Part shown: piece after piece, positions 7,089 to 14,449 of the stretch
Layout of the letters: each line of letters starts with the position of its first letter
Position numbering within the stretch: the first letter of the stretch is position 1
From: Candidatus Acetothermia bacterium
GTDB lineage: Bacteria; Bipolaricaulota; Bipolaricaulia; RBG-16-55-9; JANLFV01
NCBI GenBank assembly: GCA_024653345.1
Contig: JANLFV010000017.1
Coordinates: forward strand, 1 to 27,626
Length of the DNA: 27,626 bases
Direction of reading: 5' to 3'
Position numbers and translations under genes: made by a program
The notes under the pieces: model-generated
The model's database searches: none
What the model saw: only the letters and a program-made list of their open reading frames with translations
Told to the model about the DNA's origin: nothing

Positions 7089-7388
7089 GGCCGGTCAGCC
7101 TCTCCGCCTCCTCGGCGAGCTCGAGGGGGTATCGGGCAGGATATAAGCCTTATCCAGCTCGAGCGGGCGCTCAAGAGCGGCCTAGGTCCGCGAGAGCTTC
7201 TGGAGGAGCTCGGCCGCCGAGTGGCCCCAGGCCTCCCTGCCCAGCCTCTGGAAGACCGCCTTCACTCCCTTCTCCGCGGCCTGCTGGGACGAGAACCAGG
7301 CCCAGTCGTAATACCCGCCCTTCACATCGCTCTTGGCGTGCTCGAGCTCGCCCTTAACCTGATCCAGCCAGTCGCGGCTCCGCTCCAC
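7030..7388 (-). pseudogene. Broken HEPN-domain toxin gene
   Basis: The N-terminal 68 residues (RDWLDQVKGELEHAKSD ... WFSSQQAAEKGVKAVFQ ... EAWGHSAAELLQKL) are a clear HEPN domain. An in-frame TAG at 7184-7182 ends the frame. Beyond it the same frame still reads LELDKAYILPDTP, which matches the continuation of the family. A frame change plus a small deletion then leads to LELAEEAERLTGHATKIIEFC, the expected C-terminal helix, ending at TGA 7032-7030. The region that normally carries the RX4-6H ribonuclease motif is missing or scrambled, so the toxin should be inactive. The intact MNT gene follows. A sequencing error could explain one change but hardly both. Confidence 0.8.
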
Positions 7389-7466
7389 AACAGGAGCCTA
7401 GCCGCTTCTCCCGCGCGTGTCAATCCCAATGCGGCGAAGGGCGAACTACGGAGTGGAGAAGGCGCT

Positions 7467-8204
7467 CTAGAGCAGGTTCTCGCGGACGGCGATCGGCAGG
7501 GGCCTGGCCAGCTGCCGGAGCCCCTGGGGGTCGAGGAGGATGATCCGATGGCCCTCGAGCTGGATCAACCGGGCCTCGCGGAGGCGGGCCAGGGTCCGAA
7601 TCGCCGTCTCCGGGGCCACGCCCGCCAGCTCGGCCAGCTCGGTCCGTGAGAGGTCGAGCCCCAGCTCGACCCGCCCGGCCTCGGCCCGGCCGAACTGCTC
7701 CCCGATCGCTAGGAGGAGCCGAGCCAGGCGCTCCTCGCTGCTCCCGTAGGCCACCTCGACGAGCTTGCTCCGGAAGGCCACGAGCTCCCGCGCCAGCTTG
7801 TCGAGCAGCTTGAAGGTCACGCTCGGATGTTCTTTGATGAATTCCAAGAACTTGTCCTTGGTGATGAAGGCGAGCGTCGAGGGCTCGAGCGTCCGAGCGA
7901 AGGCGATGTAGCCCCCATCGGCGAAGAGCGACTCCTCGCCCAGGATCTCCCCGGCCCGGAGGAGCTTGAGGATCTGGCGCTTCCCGTTCGGCGACTTCTC
8001 CACGACCTTCACCTTGCCCCGGCAGACCACATAGACGCCGAACTGGAGCCCGCCTTCGTGGAAGACGGCCTCCCCGGCGTCGTAGGTCACATGCCGGACG
8101 AGGCGGGTGAAGCGGGCGAACTCTTCCGGGCTGAGCTCGGAGAAGATCCAGGAGCAGGACTCCTGGCGGCACTCGCTGCAGCTTCTGATCGGCCCTGGCT
8201 CCAT
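7467..8204 (-). CDS. Crp/Fnr family transcriptional regulator, possible Fe-S sensor (245 aa)
   Basis: The protein has the full family layout: a cyclic-nucleotide-binding-type beta roll (about 20-130, with GEAVFHEGG and GEILGEESLF), a long dimerisation helix (about 135-165) and a C-terminal winged helix-turn-helix (about 188-228, RTELAELAGVAPETAIRTLARL). The N-terminus carries Cys9, Cys12 and Cys17, spaced much as the N-terminal cysteines of FNR, and Cys61 could be a fourth ligand. Redox or oxygen sensing through an Fe-S cluster is therefore plausible but unproven. Two dyads (8250-8261 and 8272-8283) upstream suggest autoregulation; the same paired sites occur before the gltD-like/radical-SAM genes and before korD, so this protein probably controls the energy-metabolism cluster. 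Confidence 0.9.
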   Translation of the reverse strand: MEPGPIRSCSECRQESCSWIFSELSPEEFARFTRLVRHVTYDAGEAVFHEGGLQFGVYVVCRGKVKVVEKSPNGKRQILKLLRAGEILGEESLFADGGYIAFARTLEPSTLAFITKDKFLEFIKEHPSVTFKLLDKLARELVAFRSKLVEVAYGSSEERLARLLLAIGEQFGRAEAGRVELGLDLSRTELAELAGVAPETAIRTLARLREARLIQLEGHRIILLDPQGLRQLARPLPIAVRENLL

Positions 8205-8219
8205 CTCTTCCTCTCTCCG

Positions 8220-8225
8220 ACTATG
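8220..8225 (-). promoter_or_regulatory. Possible -10 element of the Crp/Fnr gene
   Basis: CATAGT on the minus strand (4 of 6 matches to TATAAT). It would place transcription start near 8213-8214 and the proximal dyad centre (8255.5) at about -42, the position of class II Crp/Fnr activation. Confidence 0.4.
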
Positions 8226-8249
8226 CCCTCTTCTCCGCCAGTGGGGCGA

Positions 8250-8283
8250 TGACTCAAGTCATGGGCTGGGGTGATCTCAATCA
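8250..8283. promoter_or_regulatory. Tandem Crp/Fnr-like operators upstream of the regulator gene
   Basis: Two dyads: TGACTCAAGTCA at 8250-8261 (flanked by A and T to give a 14-bp perfect dyad) and TGATCTCAATCA at 8272-8283. Both fit TGAY-N4-RTCA, close to the FNR consensus TTGAT-N4-ATCAA. Centres are 22 bp apart, about two helical turns. They lie 46-79 bp upstream of the start at 8204. Confidence 0.7.
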
Positions 8284-8288
8284 ATAGC

Positions 8289-9644
8289 CTAGCCCCTTCC
8301 GCTCGAGAGGTAATGGTCGATCCCCGCCGCGGCCAGCTTCCCGTCCCGGACCGCCTGGACGACCGTGGCCCCGCCGTTGATGCAGTCCCCGCCCGCGAAG
8401 TAGCGGGGATTGCTGGTCTGGAGCGTCTCCGGATCGACCTTCACCAGGCCGCCGTCCAGCTCGAGGCCGGGGATCAGCTTCAGCACCTCCGTCCGGGGCT
8501 GCTGGCCGATCGCCTTCACCACGGTGTCGACCGGCAGGACGAACTCCGTCCCGGGGACCGGCTCGGGCCGGGGCCGGCCGCTCGCGTCCGGCGCGCCCAG
8601 CCGCATGTAGAGGCACTCGATCCCCTCGACCCGGCTGGTGCCGCGGAGCCGCTTCGGCGCGACCAGCCAGTAGAAGTGGACCCCCTCCTTCCGGGCCCAC
8701 TTCACCTCCTTCTTGAAGGCCGGCATCTGCTCCTCCGTCCGGCGATAGAGGATCATCACATCCTTCGCCCCGAGGCGGACGGCCTCCCTTGCCACATCGA
8801 GCGCGGTGTTCCCCCCGCCGATCACCGCCACCCGCTCGCCGATCCGCAGCCGGCGCGGGTCGCCCAGCTTCAGCTCCTCGATGAACGGGAGCGACTCGTA
8901 GACCCCCTCTAGATCGTCCCCCTCCCAGCGGACCTCGACATCCTTCCCCATCCCGATCCCGAGGAAGAGCGCCTGATGGCGGCGCTCCAGCTCCTCGAAG
9001 GTCGGGCTCTCCCCCACGGCCTGGCCGAGGCGGAACTCCACTCCCAGCCGGGCGATCCGCTCGGCCTCCTGGGGGAGGGGCTCGATGTGCTGCTTGTAGG
9101 GCGCGATCGCGCGGGTCACCAGCCCGCCGAGGTCGGGGTCGCGCTCGTAGACCGTCACCCGATACCCGAGCTTGGCCAGCTCCGCGGCACAGGCCAGCCC
9201 CGCTGGGCCGGCCCCGATCACTCCCACGCTCCGCTTGTTCGGTCTTCCCCGCTCGAGGTATTCCAGCCCCCGCTCGAGGACCCAGTCGGTCGCAAACCGC
9301 TGGAGCCGCCCGATTGCCACCGGCCGGCGGCCCTCCTCGTGGAGGACGCAGGCCCCCTCGCAGAGCTCGTCCACGGGGCAGACCCGGGCGCAGGTTCCGC
9401 CCAGGACATTCGCGGCGAAGATCGTCCTCCCCGAGGCCTCGTGATCGCGCTCGAGGATCTGCTTGATGAACAAGGGGACATCGACGCGGGCCGGGCAGGC
9501 GGCCACGCAGGGGGCCGGGGCCTCCTTCCCCCCGCAGAGGAGGCAGCGCTCGGCCTCAAAGAGCGCTTCATCTTCCGAAGAGAACGGCGGGACCTCCTCG
9601 GCGAAGAGCGCCTCCGCGCCCCTCGGCTGGACCTTCACTGGCAT
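8289..9644 (-). CDS. GltD/PreT/NfnB-like FAD- and Fe-S-dependent NAD(P)H oxidoreductase (451 aa)
   Basis: The N-terminal 125 residues are the cysteine-rich helical domain shared by glutamate synthase small subunit, dihydropyrimidine dehydrogenase (PreT) and Nfn large subunit: Cys34, 37, 46, 50 and Cys85, 89, 95, 99 should hold two [4Fe-4S] clusters. An FAD Rossmann motif GVIGAGPAGLACA begins near 141, an NAD(P)H Rossmann motif VAVIGGGNTALDVA near 272, and AGGDCINGG near the end binds FAD. No large-subunit partner (GltB, PreA or NfnA) is adjacent, so the electron partner is unknown. Its position divergent from the kor/hdr operon and behind the shared paired operators suggests electron exchange between NAD(P)H and ferredoxin or the Hdr module. 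AAGGAGG lies 7 bp before the ATG. Confidence 0.88.
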   Translation of the reverse strand: MPVKVQPRGAEALFAEEVPPFSSEDEALFEAERCLLCGGKEAPAPCVAACPARVDVPLFIKQILERDHEASGRTIFAANVLGGTCARVCPVDELCEGACVLHEEGRRPVAIGRLQRFATDWVLERGLEYLERGRPNKRSVGVIGAGPAGLACAAELAKLGYRVTVYERDPDLGGLVTRAIAPYKQHIEPLPQEAERIARLGVEFRLGQAVGESPTFEELERRHQALFLGIGMGKDVEVRWEGDDLEGVYESLPFIEELKLGDPRRLRIGERVAVIGGGNTALDVAREAVRLGAKDVMILYRRTEEQMPAFKKEVKWARKEGVHFYWLVAPKRLRGTSRVEGIECLYMRLGAPDASGRPRPEPVPGTEFVLPVDTVVKAIGQQPRTEVLKLIPGLELDGGLVKVDPETLQTSNPRYFAGGDCINGGATVVQAVRDGKLAAAGIDHYLSSGRG

Positions 9645-9677
9645 GATCGGCCTCCTTAGCCTAAGATTGCTAGCGCC

Positions 9678-9683
9678 ATTCTA
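9678..9683 (-). promoter_or_regulatory. Probable -10 element of the gltD-like gene
   Basis: TAGAAT on the minus strand within CCTAGAATG, the same nonamer as before korD. It predicts a start near 9671 and a 26-27-nt leader holding AAGGAGG. The operator at 9707-9718 then centres exactly at -41.5 and the second at -63.5. Confidence 0.6.
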
Positions 9684-9706
9684 GGCCCGCTCGCGAGGGG
9701 GCACTA

Positions 9707-9740
9707 TGATCCATATCGCCAGCGGAGATGATCTAAATCA
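9707..9740. promoter_or_regulatory. Tandem Crp/Fnr-like operators between the gltD-like and radical-SAM genes
   Basis: TGATCCATATCG (9707-9718, one mismatch in the right half-site) and TGATCTAAATCA (9729-9740, perfect half-sites). Centres are 22 bp apart, as in the other two control regions. The pair could serve both divergent genes; spacing fits best the gltD-like promoter. Confidence 0.68.
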
Positions 9741-9780
9741 GAGGAGCTCGGGAAAGGATGCTCAAGGATGTGAGCCAGCG

Positions 9781-11508
9781 ATGAGCCGGACGGACCTTGT
9801 CTTGCTCCATCCCCCCAGCATCTACGACTTCCGCGAGCGGGCCGCCCTCCTCGGGCCGCTGAGCGACCTGATCCCCTCCTCGCCCGTCTTCGAGATGTAT
9901 CCTCTCGGGTTCCTCACGCTCGCTAGCTACCTCGAGGCGCGGGGCCTGCGAGTCCGGCTGGTGAACCTGGCCGTGCGGATGCTGGCCGAGCGGCGATTCG
10001 CCGTCCGACCGTTCCTGGCGAGGCTTAAGCCGAAGCTGTTCGGGATCGACCTCCACTGGCTCCCTCACGCCCACGGGGCGCTCGAGGTCGCCCACCTCCT
10101 CAAGGAGCTCCACCCCGAGGTCCCCGTGGTCGTCGGCGGCCTCTCGGCCAGCTACTACTACCGCGAGCTGATCGGCTATCCCCAGATCGACTATGTGATC
10201 CGCGGCGACTGCGCCGAGGAGCCGCTCTATCGCCTGCTGGAATGCATCATGGACCGCCGGCCCGTGGCGGATGTCCCGAACCTCGTCTGGAGGGACACCG
10301 CCGGGATTCGCGCGAACGAGGCGGCCTTCATACCCGACTCGCTGGACTATGTCGACCTCCGGCCCGACCGGCTGATCAAGCATGTCCTCCGCTACAGGGA
10401 CAGGCTCAGCCTCACGCCCTATGGCGGCTGGTGGGGGAGCCCCGTGACGGCCATCCTCACGGTGAAGGGCTGCACCCACAGCTGCGCCACCTGCGGCGGC
10501 TCGCGCGAGGCGGCGCCTCGGGTGGTCGGCCGGGCCAGGCCGGCCTACCGGAGCCCGGAGAGCATGATGAGGAACATCCTCGATGTCGCCCGCTTCTCCC
10601 GCGGCCCGATCTTCCTCATCGGCGACATCCGCCAGCCGGGGGAGGCCTACGCCGAGGAGCTTCTCCGGCTGCTACGGGAGAACCCGCTCGAGAACGAGCT
10701 GATCTTCGAGCTCTTCACCCCCGCGGGAGAGGAGTTCCTGCGCGAGCTGGGAAGGTCCGTCCGGAACTGGACTCTCGAGATGTCGCCCGAGAGCCACGAC
10801 CCCGCGCTCCGCGGGGTCCACGACCCGACGGCCGTCTACGATAATGATGAGCTGGAACGGACCCTAGCGGAGGCCCTGAAGGCCGGCTGCCGGCGGCTCG
10901 ACATCTTCTTCATGATCGGCCTCTCCCGCCAGAGCTATCGCTCGGTCATGGCGAGCGTGGACTACGCCGGGGCACTCCTCCGGCGGTTCGACCGGCGGCT
11001 CTCCTGCTTCATCTCCCCATTGGGGCCGTTCCTCGACCCAGGGAGCCGAGCCTTCGAGGAGCCGGAGAGCCTCGGCTACCGGCTCTTCGCCCGCTCGCTC
11101 GAGGACCACCGCCAACTGCTGCTCCGACCGACCTGGGCCGAGATGCTCAACTACGAGACCGCCTGGATGAGCCGGGAGGAGCTGGTCCGCGCGACCTACG
11201 ATGCCGGGGAGAGGCTTACCGAGCTGAAGGCGGAGCATGGCCGGCTCTCGCCCCGCCAGGCTGCGGCGGTGGCCGAGCGGATCGCCCGAGCCAGGGAGCT
11301 GGAAAAAGAGCTTCAGGCCTATGGCCGGAGGAAGGCCGACCCGCCGGAGGGGCTGCGCGCGGCCGCGCGCGCGTTCAGCGTCTCCACCGTCTGCGACAAG
11401 CGGGAGCTGGCCTGGCCGCGCGAAGCGCTGAACTTCAGGCCCCTAGGGATCGCGCGCGCGCTCCTCTCCCGCTCCGCCCGCTCTGACTCGGATCACCCGC
11501 GCCATTGA
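9781..11508 (+). CDS. B12-binding domain radical SAM protein, Ta0216-like (575 aa)
   Basis: The ATG at 9781 (MSRTDLVLLHPPSIYDF) is chosen; an upstream in-frame ATG at 9706 would place the operators inside the gene. Residues about 35-165 are a cobalamin-binding-type Rossmann domain (PLGFLTLASYLEARG, VPVVVGGLSASYY, YVIRGDCAEEPL). The radical SAM cluster motif CTHSCATC places Cys231, 235 and 238, followed by the TIM-barrel region to about 450 and a charged helical C-terminus. The opening LLHPPS.YDFR, PVFEMYP and YGGWWGSP segments fit the Ta0216-type B12/radical SAM family, whose substrate is unknown. No classical DxHxxG B12 motif is visible. It ends 50 bp before korD, and the korD operators lie over its last codons. 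Confidence 0.88.
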   Translation: MSRTDLVLLHPPSIYDFRERAALLGPLSDLIPSSPVFEMYPLGFLTLASYLEARGLRVRLVNLAVRMLAERRFAVRPFLARLKPKLFGIDLHWLPHAHGALEVAHLLKELHPEVPVVVGGLSASYYYRELIGYPQIDYVIRGDCAEEPLYRLLECIMDRRPVADVPNLVWRDTAGIRANEAAFIPDSLDYVDLRPDRLIKHVLRYRDRLSLTPYGGWWGSPVTAILTVKGCTHSCATCGGSREAAPRVVGRARPAYRSPESMMRNILDVARFSRGPIFLIGDIRQPGEAYAEELLRLLRENPLENELIFELFTPAGEEFLRELGRSVRNWTLEMSPESHDPALRGVHDPTAVYDNDELERTLAEALKAGCRRLDIFFMIGLSRQSYRSVMASVDYAGALLRRFDRRLSCFISPLGPFLDPGSRAFEEPESLGYRLFARSLEDHRQLLLRPTWAEMLNYETAWMSREELVRATYDAGERLTELKAEHGRLSPRQAAAVAERIARARELEKELQAYGRRKADPPEGLRAAARAFSVSTVCDKRELAWPREALNFRPLGIARALLSRSARSDSDHPRH

Positions 11509-11517
11509 CCTCGGTCA
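11484..11517. promoter_or_regulatory. Tandem Crp/Fnr-like operators of the kor operon
   Basis: TGACTCGGATCA (11484-11495) and TGACCTCGGTCA (11506-11517), both TGAY-N4-RTCA with perfect half-sites, centres 22 bp apart. They overlap the end of the radical SAM coding sequence. Relative to the -10 at 11541 their centres fall at -41.5 and -63.5. Confidence 0.72.
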
Positions 11518-11540
11518 TAGCGCCGCCCCGCGCCGGCCCC

Positions 11541-11546
11541 TAGAAT
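11541..11546 (+). promoter_or_regulatory. Probable -10 element of the kor-hdr-frd operon
   Basis: TAGAAT inside CCTAGAATG, with no -35 match at the usual distance, as expected for an activator-dependent class II promoter. The predicted start (about 11553) is only 6 nt before the korD ATG, so the transcript may be nearly leaderless. Confidence 0.6.
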
Positions 11547-11558
11547 GCGAGGGCAAAG

Positions 11559-11852
11559 ATGGCAATTGCCGTGGAAGAAAGAGAGAAGTCGCGCGGGCGC
11601 AAGCTTCTCGGAGGCCAGCCCGCGGTCCCCGTCGGGCGGGTCTATGTGATCCCCGAGCGGTGCAAGGAATGCGGCTTCTGCTGGACCTTCTGCCCCAAGG
11701 AGGTCCTGGAAAAATCCGACACTGCTAACTCCAAAGGATTCTACTACCCTCGGCTGAAGGAGGGGAAGGAGCAGGAGTGCGTGGACTGCAAGACCTGCAT
11801 GCTCATCTGCCCCGAGTTCGCCATCTTTACTGAGAGGGTGGAAGAGAGATGA
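11559..11852 (+). CDS. korD: 2-oxoacid:ferredoxin oxidoreductase, delta (ferredoxin) subunit
   Basis: This 97-residue protein holds two [4Fe-4S] motifs, CKECGFCWTFCP (about residues 34-45) and CVDCKTCMLICP (about 74-85). It delivers electrons between the TPP-containing subunit and free ferredoxin. About 30 basic residues precede the first cluster. It is the first gene of the operon; its TGA overlaps the korA ATG (ATGA). GAGGG lies before the ATG, although the predicted promoter would leave little leader. Order D-A-B-C is typical of 2-oxoglutarate (Kor) type four-subunit enzymes. Confidence 0.93.
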   Translation: MAIAVEEREKSRGRKLLGGQPAVPVGRVYVIPERCKECGFCWTFCPKEVLEKSDTANSKGFYYPRLKEGKEQECVDCKTCMLICPEFAIFTERVEER

Positions 11853-13006
11853 GCGCCCAAGTCCAGGCGACCGATCAGGCCATTCTCGTCGGCCAGCACT
11901 TCATGAGCGGGGACGACGCCTGCGCCGAGGGGGCGATCGCCGCGGGGTGCCGGTTCTTCGCCGGCTACCCCATCACGCCCTCGAGCGAGATCGCCGAGCG
12001 GATGGCCCGTCGGCTCCCCCAGGTCGGGGGGATCTACCTCCAGATGGAGGACGAGATCGCGAGCATGGCCGCGATCGTTGGCGCCTCCTGCGCCGGGGCG
12101 AAGGCGATGACCGCCACCAGCGGCCCCGGCTTCTCCCTGATGCAAGAGAACATCGGCCTGGCCTTCATGACCGAGACGCCGTGCGTCATCGTCAATGTCC
12201 AGCGCGGCGGCCCCTCCACGGGGATGCCGACCCTCATCGGCCAGGCGGACATGATGCAGGTCCGGTTCGGCTCGCACGGTGATTACGCGGTGATCGCCTA
12301 TGCCCCCGCCTCGCCCCAGGAGATGTTCGACTACACGATCAAGGCCTTCAATATGGCCGAGCGGTTCCGCACCCCCACCTTCGTGATGGCCGATGAGCTG
12401 GTCGGGCACACCTACGAGCGGGTGGTGATCGACCCGGCGAAGATCGAGCTGGTGAGCCGGAAGCGACCGCATGTCAAGCCGGGCGAGCGGTTCTGGCCGT
12501 TCGAGCCCGACCCGGACCTCGTCCCGCCGATGGCCCTCGCTGGGGAGGGCTATAGGATCCATGTGACCGGCCTGACCCATGACGAGCGGGGCTACCCCGC
12601 GGCGACCGAGCCGGAGATCCAGGAGCGGATGCTCGAGCGGATGCTGCGGAAGATCCTGGACCGGCGAGATGAGATCGTGGAATACGAGGAGGTCGAGCTG
12701 GAGGACGCCGAGGTCGTGCTCATCGCCTACGGCTCGACGGCCCGCGCGGCCCTCCATGCCCTCCGCCTGGCACGGGAGCGAGGGCTGAAAGTAGGCATGC
12801 TCCGGCTCATCACCCCCTGGCCCTTCCCCGACAAGAGGGTCGCTGCGCTCCGCGAGGCGGAGATCATCGTCCCCGAGGTGAACGCCGGCCAGATGGCTCG
12901 GGAGATCGAGCGCTGGATCCGCAAGCCGGCCCACCGCGTCAACCGGCTCGGGGGCGAGCTGCTCCATCCCGACGAGATCCTGAGGAAGATCGAGGAGGTG
13001 GCCTAG
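11849..13006 (+). CDS. korA: 2-oxoacid:ferredoxin oxidoreductase, alpha subunit
   Basis: The 385-residue protein has the family's conserved segments: FFAGYPITPSSE (about 36-47), MEDEIASMAAIVGAS (about 66-80), TATSGPGFSLM (about 88-98) and RGGPSTGMPT (about 119-128), followed by the second domain with GSTARAALHA and the LRLITPWPFP segment. It binds the pyrimidine side of TPP and the CoA/2-oxoacid substrate together with korB. Length fits the separate alpha subunit of Kor/Vor-type enzymes rather than a fused pyruvate enzyme. 2-oxoglutarate (succinyl-CoA + CO2 + reduced ferredoxin) is the likeliest substrate because isocitrate dehydrogenase and fumarate-reductase-like genes are linked; branched-chain or other 2-oxoacids are not excluded. 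Confidence 0.93.
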   Translation: MSAQVQATDQAILVGQHFMSGDDACAEGAIAAGCRFFAGYPITPSSEIAERMARRLPQVGGIYLQMEDEIASMAAIVGASCAGAKAMTATSGPGFSLMQENIGLAFMTETPCVIVNVQRGGPSTGMPTLIGQADMMQVRFGSHGDYAVIAYAPASPQEMFDYTIKAFNMAERFRTPTFVMADELVGHTYERVVIDPAKIELVSRKRPHVKPGERFWPFEPDPDLVPPMALAGEGYRIHVTGLTHDERGYPAATEPEIQERMLERMLRKILDRRDEIVEYEEVELEDAEVVLIAYGSTARAALHALRLARERGLKVGMLRLITPWPFPDKRVAALREAEIIVPEVNAGQMAREIERWIRKPAHRVNRLGGELLHPDEILRKIEEVA

Positions 13007-13010
13007 AGAG

Positions 13011-13883
13011 ATGGCCCTCGACCTCCGCGAGGTCATCACCGAGCACCACCCCGAGGATGAGCTGCTTCGCGAGGACCGGATCCCCCACATCTGGTGCCCC
13101 GGCTGCGGCCTGGGGGTGGCCGTCACGGCCTACATCGAGGCCCTAAAGCTCGCCTCGGCCCAGATCCCGCTCGAGAAGCAGATTGTGGTCTCCGGGATCG
13201 GCTGCACCGGCCGAGTCGCGGGCTACATCAATGTCGACTCCTACCACACGACCCACGGGCGGGCTATCCCCTTCGCCACGGGGCTGAAGGTGGCCAATCC
13301 CGAGCTGGAGATCACCGTCTTCAGCGGGGACGGGGACCTCTTCGCCATCGGGGGGAACCACTTCATCCACGCCGCGCGCCGCAATGTGGACATCAATGTG
13401 ATCTGCTGCAACAACTTCAACTACGGGATGACCGGGGGCCAGGTCGGGCCCACGACCCCGGAGATGGCGATCACCAGCACCTCGCCCTACGGGAACATGG
13501 AGGAGGGGTTCAACCTGCCCTATCTCGCTGCGGCCTCGGGGGCGGTCTTCGTCGCCAGGTGGACCACCCTCCACTTCCGCAAGCTCCGGGATGCCATCTC
13601 GCAGGCCTTCGCCAAGCGGGGGTTCACCTTCATCGAGGTCATCGCCCCCTGCCCGACGAGCTTCGGCCGGCCGAACGAGCTCGGCCAGGGGCTGGACGAG
13701 ATGGAGTGGTATCGCGAGAGCTGCGTGATCGACCACCAGGCCAACCTGCGGGAGATCGGCCTCTCGATGAGGAAGGACTCGAAGATCGTGGTGGGGAATT
13801 TTCTGGATATCGAGCGGCCGACCTTCCTCGACCGCTACCAAGAGGTGATGAAGCGGGCCCAGGCTGCGGGAGGGAAGAGATGA
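13011..13883 (+). CDS. korB: 2-oxoacid:ferredoxin oxidoreductase, beta (TPP-binding) subunit
   Basis: The product is 290 residues. The thiamine-diphosphate motif runs from SGDGD (105-109) to NN (134-135). Cys29 and Cys32 (WCPGCG), Cys65 (GIGCTGR) and Cys214 (PCPTS) are at the places of the four ligands of the proximal [4Fe-4S] cluster. It contains the active-site cofactor for oxidative decarboxylation, or in reverse carboxylation, of the 2-oxoacid. It starts 4 bp after korA and its TGA overlaps the ATG of korC. Confidence 0.93.
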   Translation: MALDLREVITEHHPEDELLREDRIPHIWCPGCGLGVAVTAYIEALKLASAQIPLEKQIVVSGIGCTGRVAGYINVDSYHTTHGRAIPFATGLKVANPELEITVFSGDGDLFAIGGNHFIHAARRNVDINVICCNNFNYGMTGGQVGPTTPEMAITSTSPYGNMEEGFNLPYLAAASGAVFVARWTTLHFRKLRDAISQAFAKRGFTFIEVIAPCPTSFGRPNELGQGLDEMEWYRESCVIDHQANLREIGLSMRKDSKIVVGNFLDIERPTFLDRYQEVMKRAQAAGGKR

Positions 13884-14449
13884 GGCAAGAGATCCGCATC
13901 GGCGGGTTCGGAGGGCAGGGAATCGTGCTTGCGGGGCACATCCTCGGCCGGGCCGCGATTGCCGCGGGGAAGCACGCGGCCATGACTCAGTCCTATGGCC
14001 CCGAGATGCGCGGCGGGCGCGTGGCTGCCGATGTGGTCCTCGACGATCGGCCGATCGACTACCCCAAGGTCATCAGGCCCGAGATCTCGGTCTTCCTCTT
14101 CCAGGGGGCCTATGAGCACCATCGCCAGGAGATCGGCCCGGTGCTGCTCTATGATCAGGACCTGGTCCAGCTCCACCCGGAGGACGCTGCCCGCGAGGGG
14201 CGGACAGTCTATGCCATCCGGCCGAACAAGATCGCCGAGGAGCTCGGCCGGAGGGTGGTGGTGAACATCGCCATGCTCGGCGCCCTCACCGCCCTCACCG
14301 ACCTGCTCCCCGCCGAGGTCCTCGAGGAGGCGGTCCTCGCCTCGGTCCCGAGGAAGGCGCTCGACCTGAACCGCGAGGCGTTCCGCTGGGGCCTGGCCCA
14401 CGGGCTGGAGCTCCGCGCCCAGCGCAAAGAAGTGGAGGTCCGCCGATGA
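13880..14449 (+). CDS. korC: 2-oxoacid:ferredoxin oxidoreductase, gamma subunit
   Basis: The 189-residue protein begins MRQEIRIGGFGGQGIVLAGHIL, the hallmark of the gamma domain, and continues with SYGPEMRGG and VNIAMLGAL. It is the CoA-side/structural subunit of the four-part enzyme. The ATG at 13880 overlaps the korB stop (ATGA), and its own TGA overlaps the hdrA ATG; a longer open frame exists upstream only as a shadow of korB. The tight overlap with hdrA links the oxidoreductase physically, at least in expression, to the Hdr module. Confidence 0.92.
   Translation: MRQEIRIGGFGGQGIVLAGHILGRAAIAAGKHAAMTQSYGPEMRGGRVAADVVLDDRPIDYPKVIRPEISVFLFQGAYEHHRQEIGPVLLYDQDLVQLHPEDAAREGRTVYAIRPNKIAEELGRRVVVNIAMLGALTALTDLLPAEVLEEAVLASVPRKALDLNREAFRWGLAHGLELRAQRKEVEVRR

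Noticed and set aside
11744-13126. A 460-codon open frame on the minus strand opposite korA
   Set aside because: It is antisense to a well-conserved gene, rich in His, Asp, Gly, Pro and Arg as expected of GC-driven shadow frames, and has no ribosome-binding site. Similar long antisense frames at 5551-6309, 7420-8172, 13143-13841 and 20365-21483 were dropped for the same reason.
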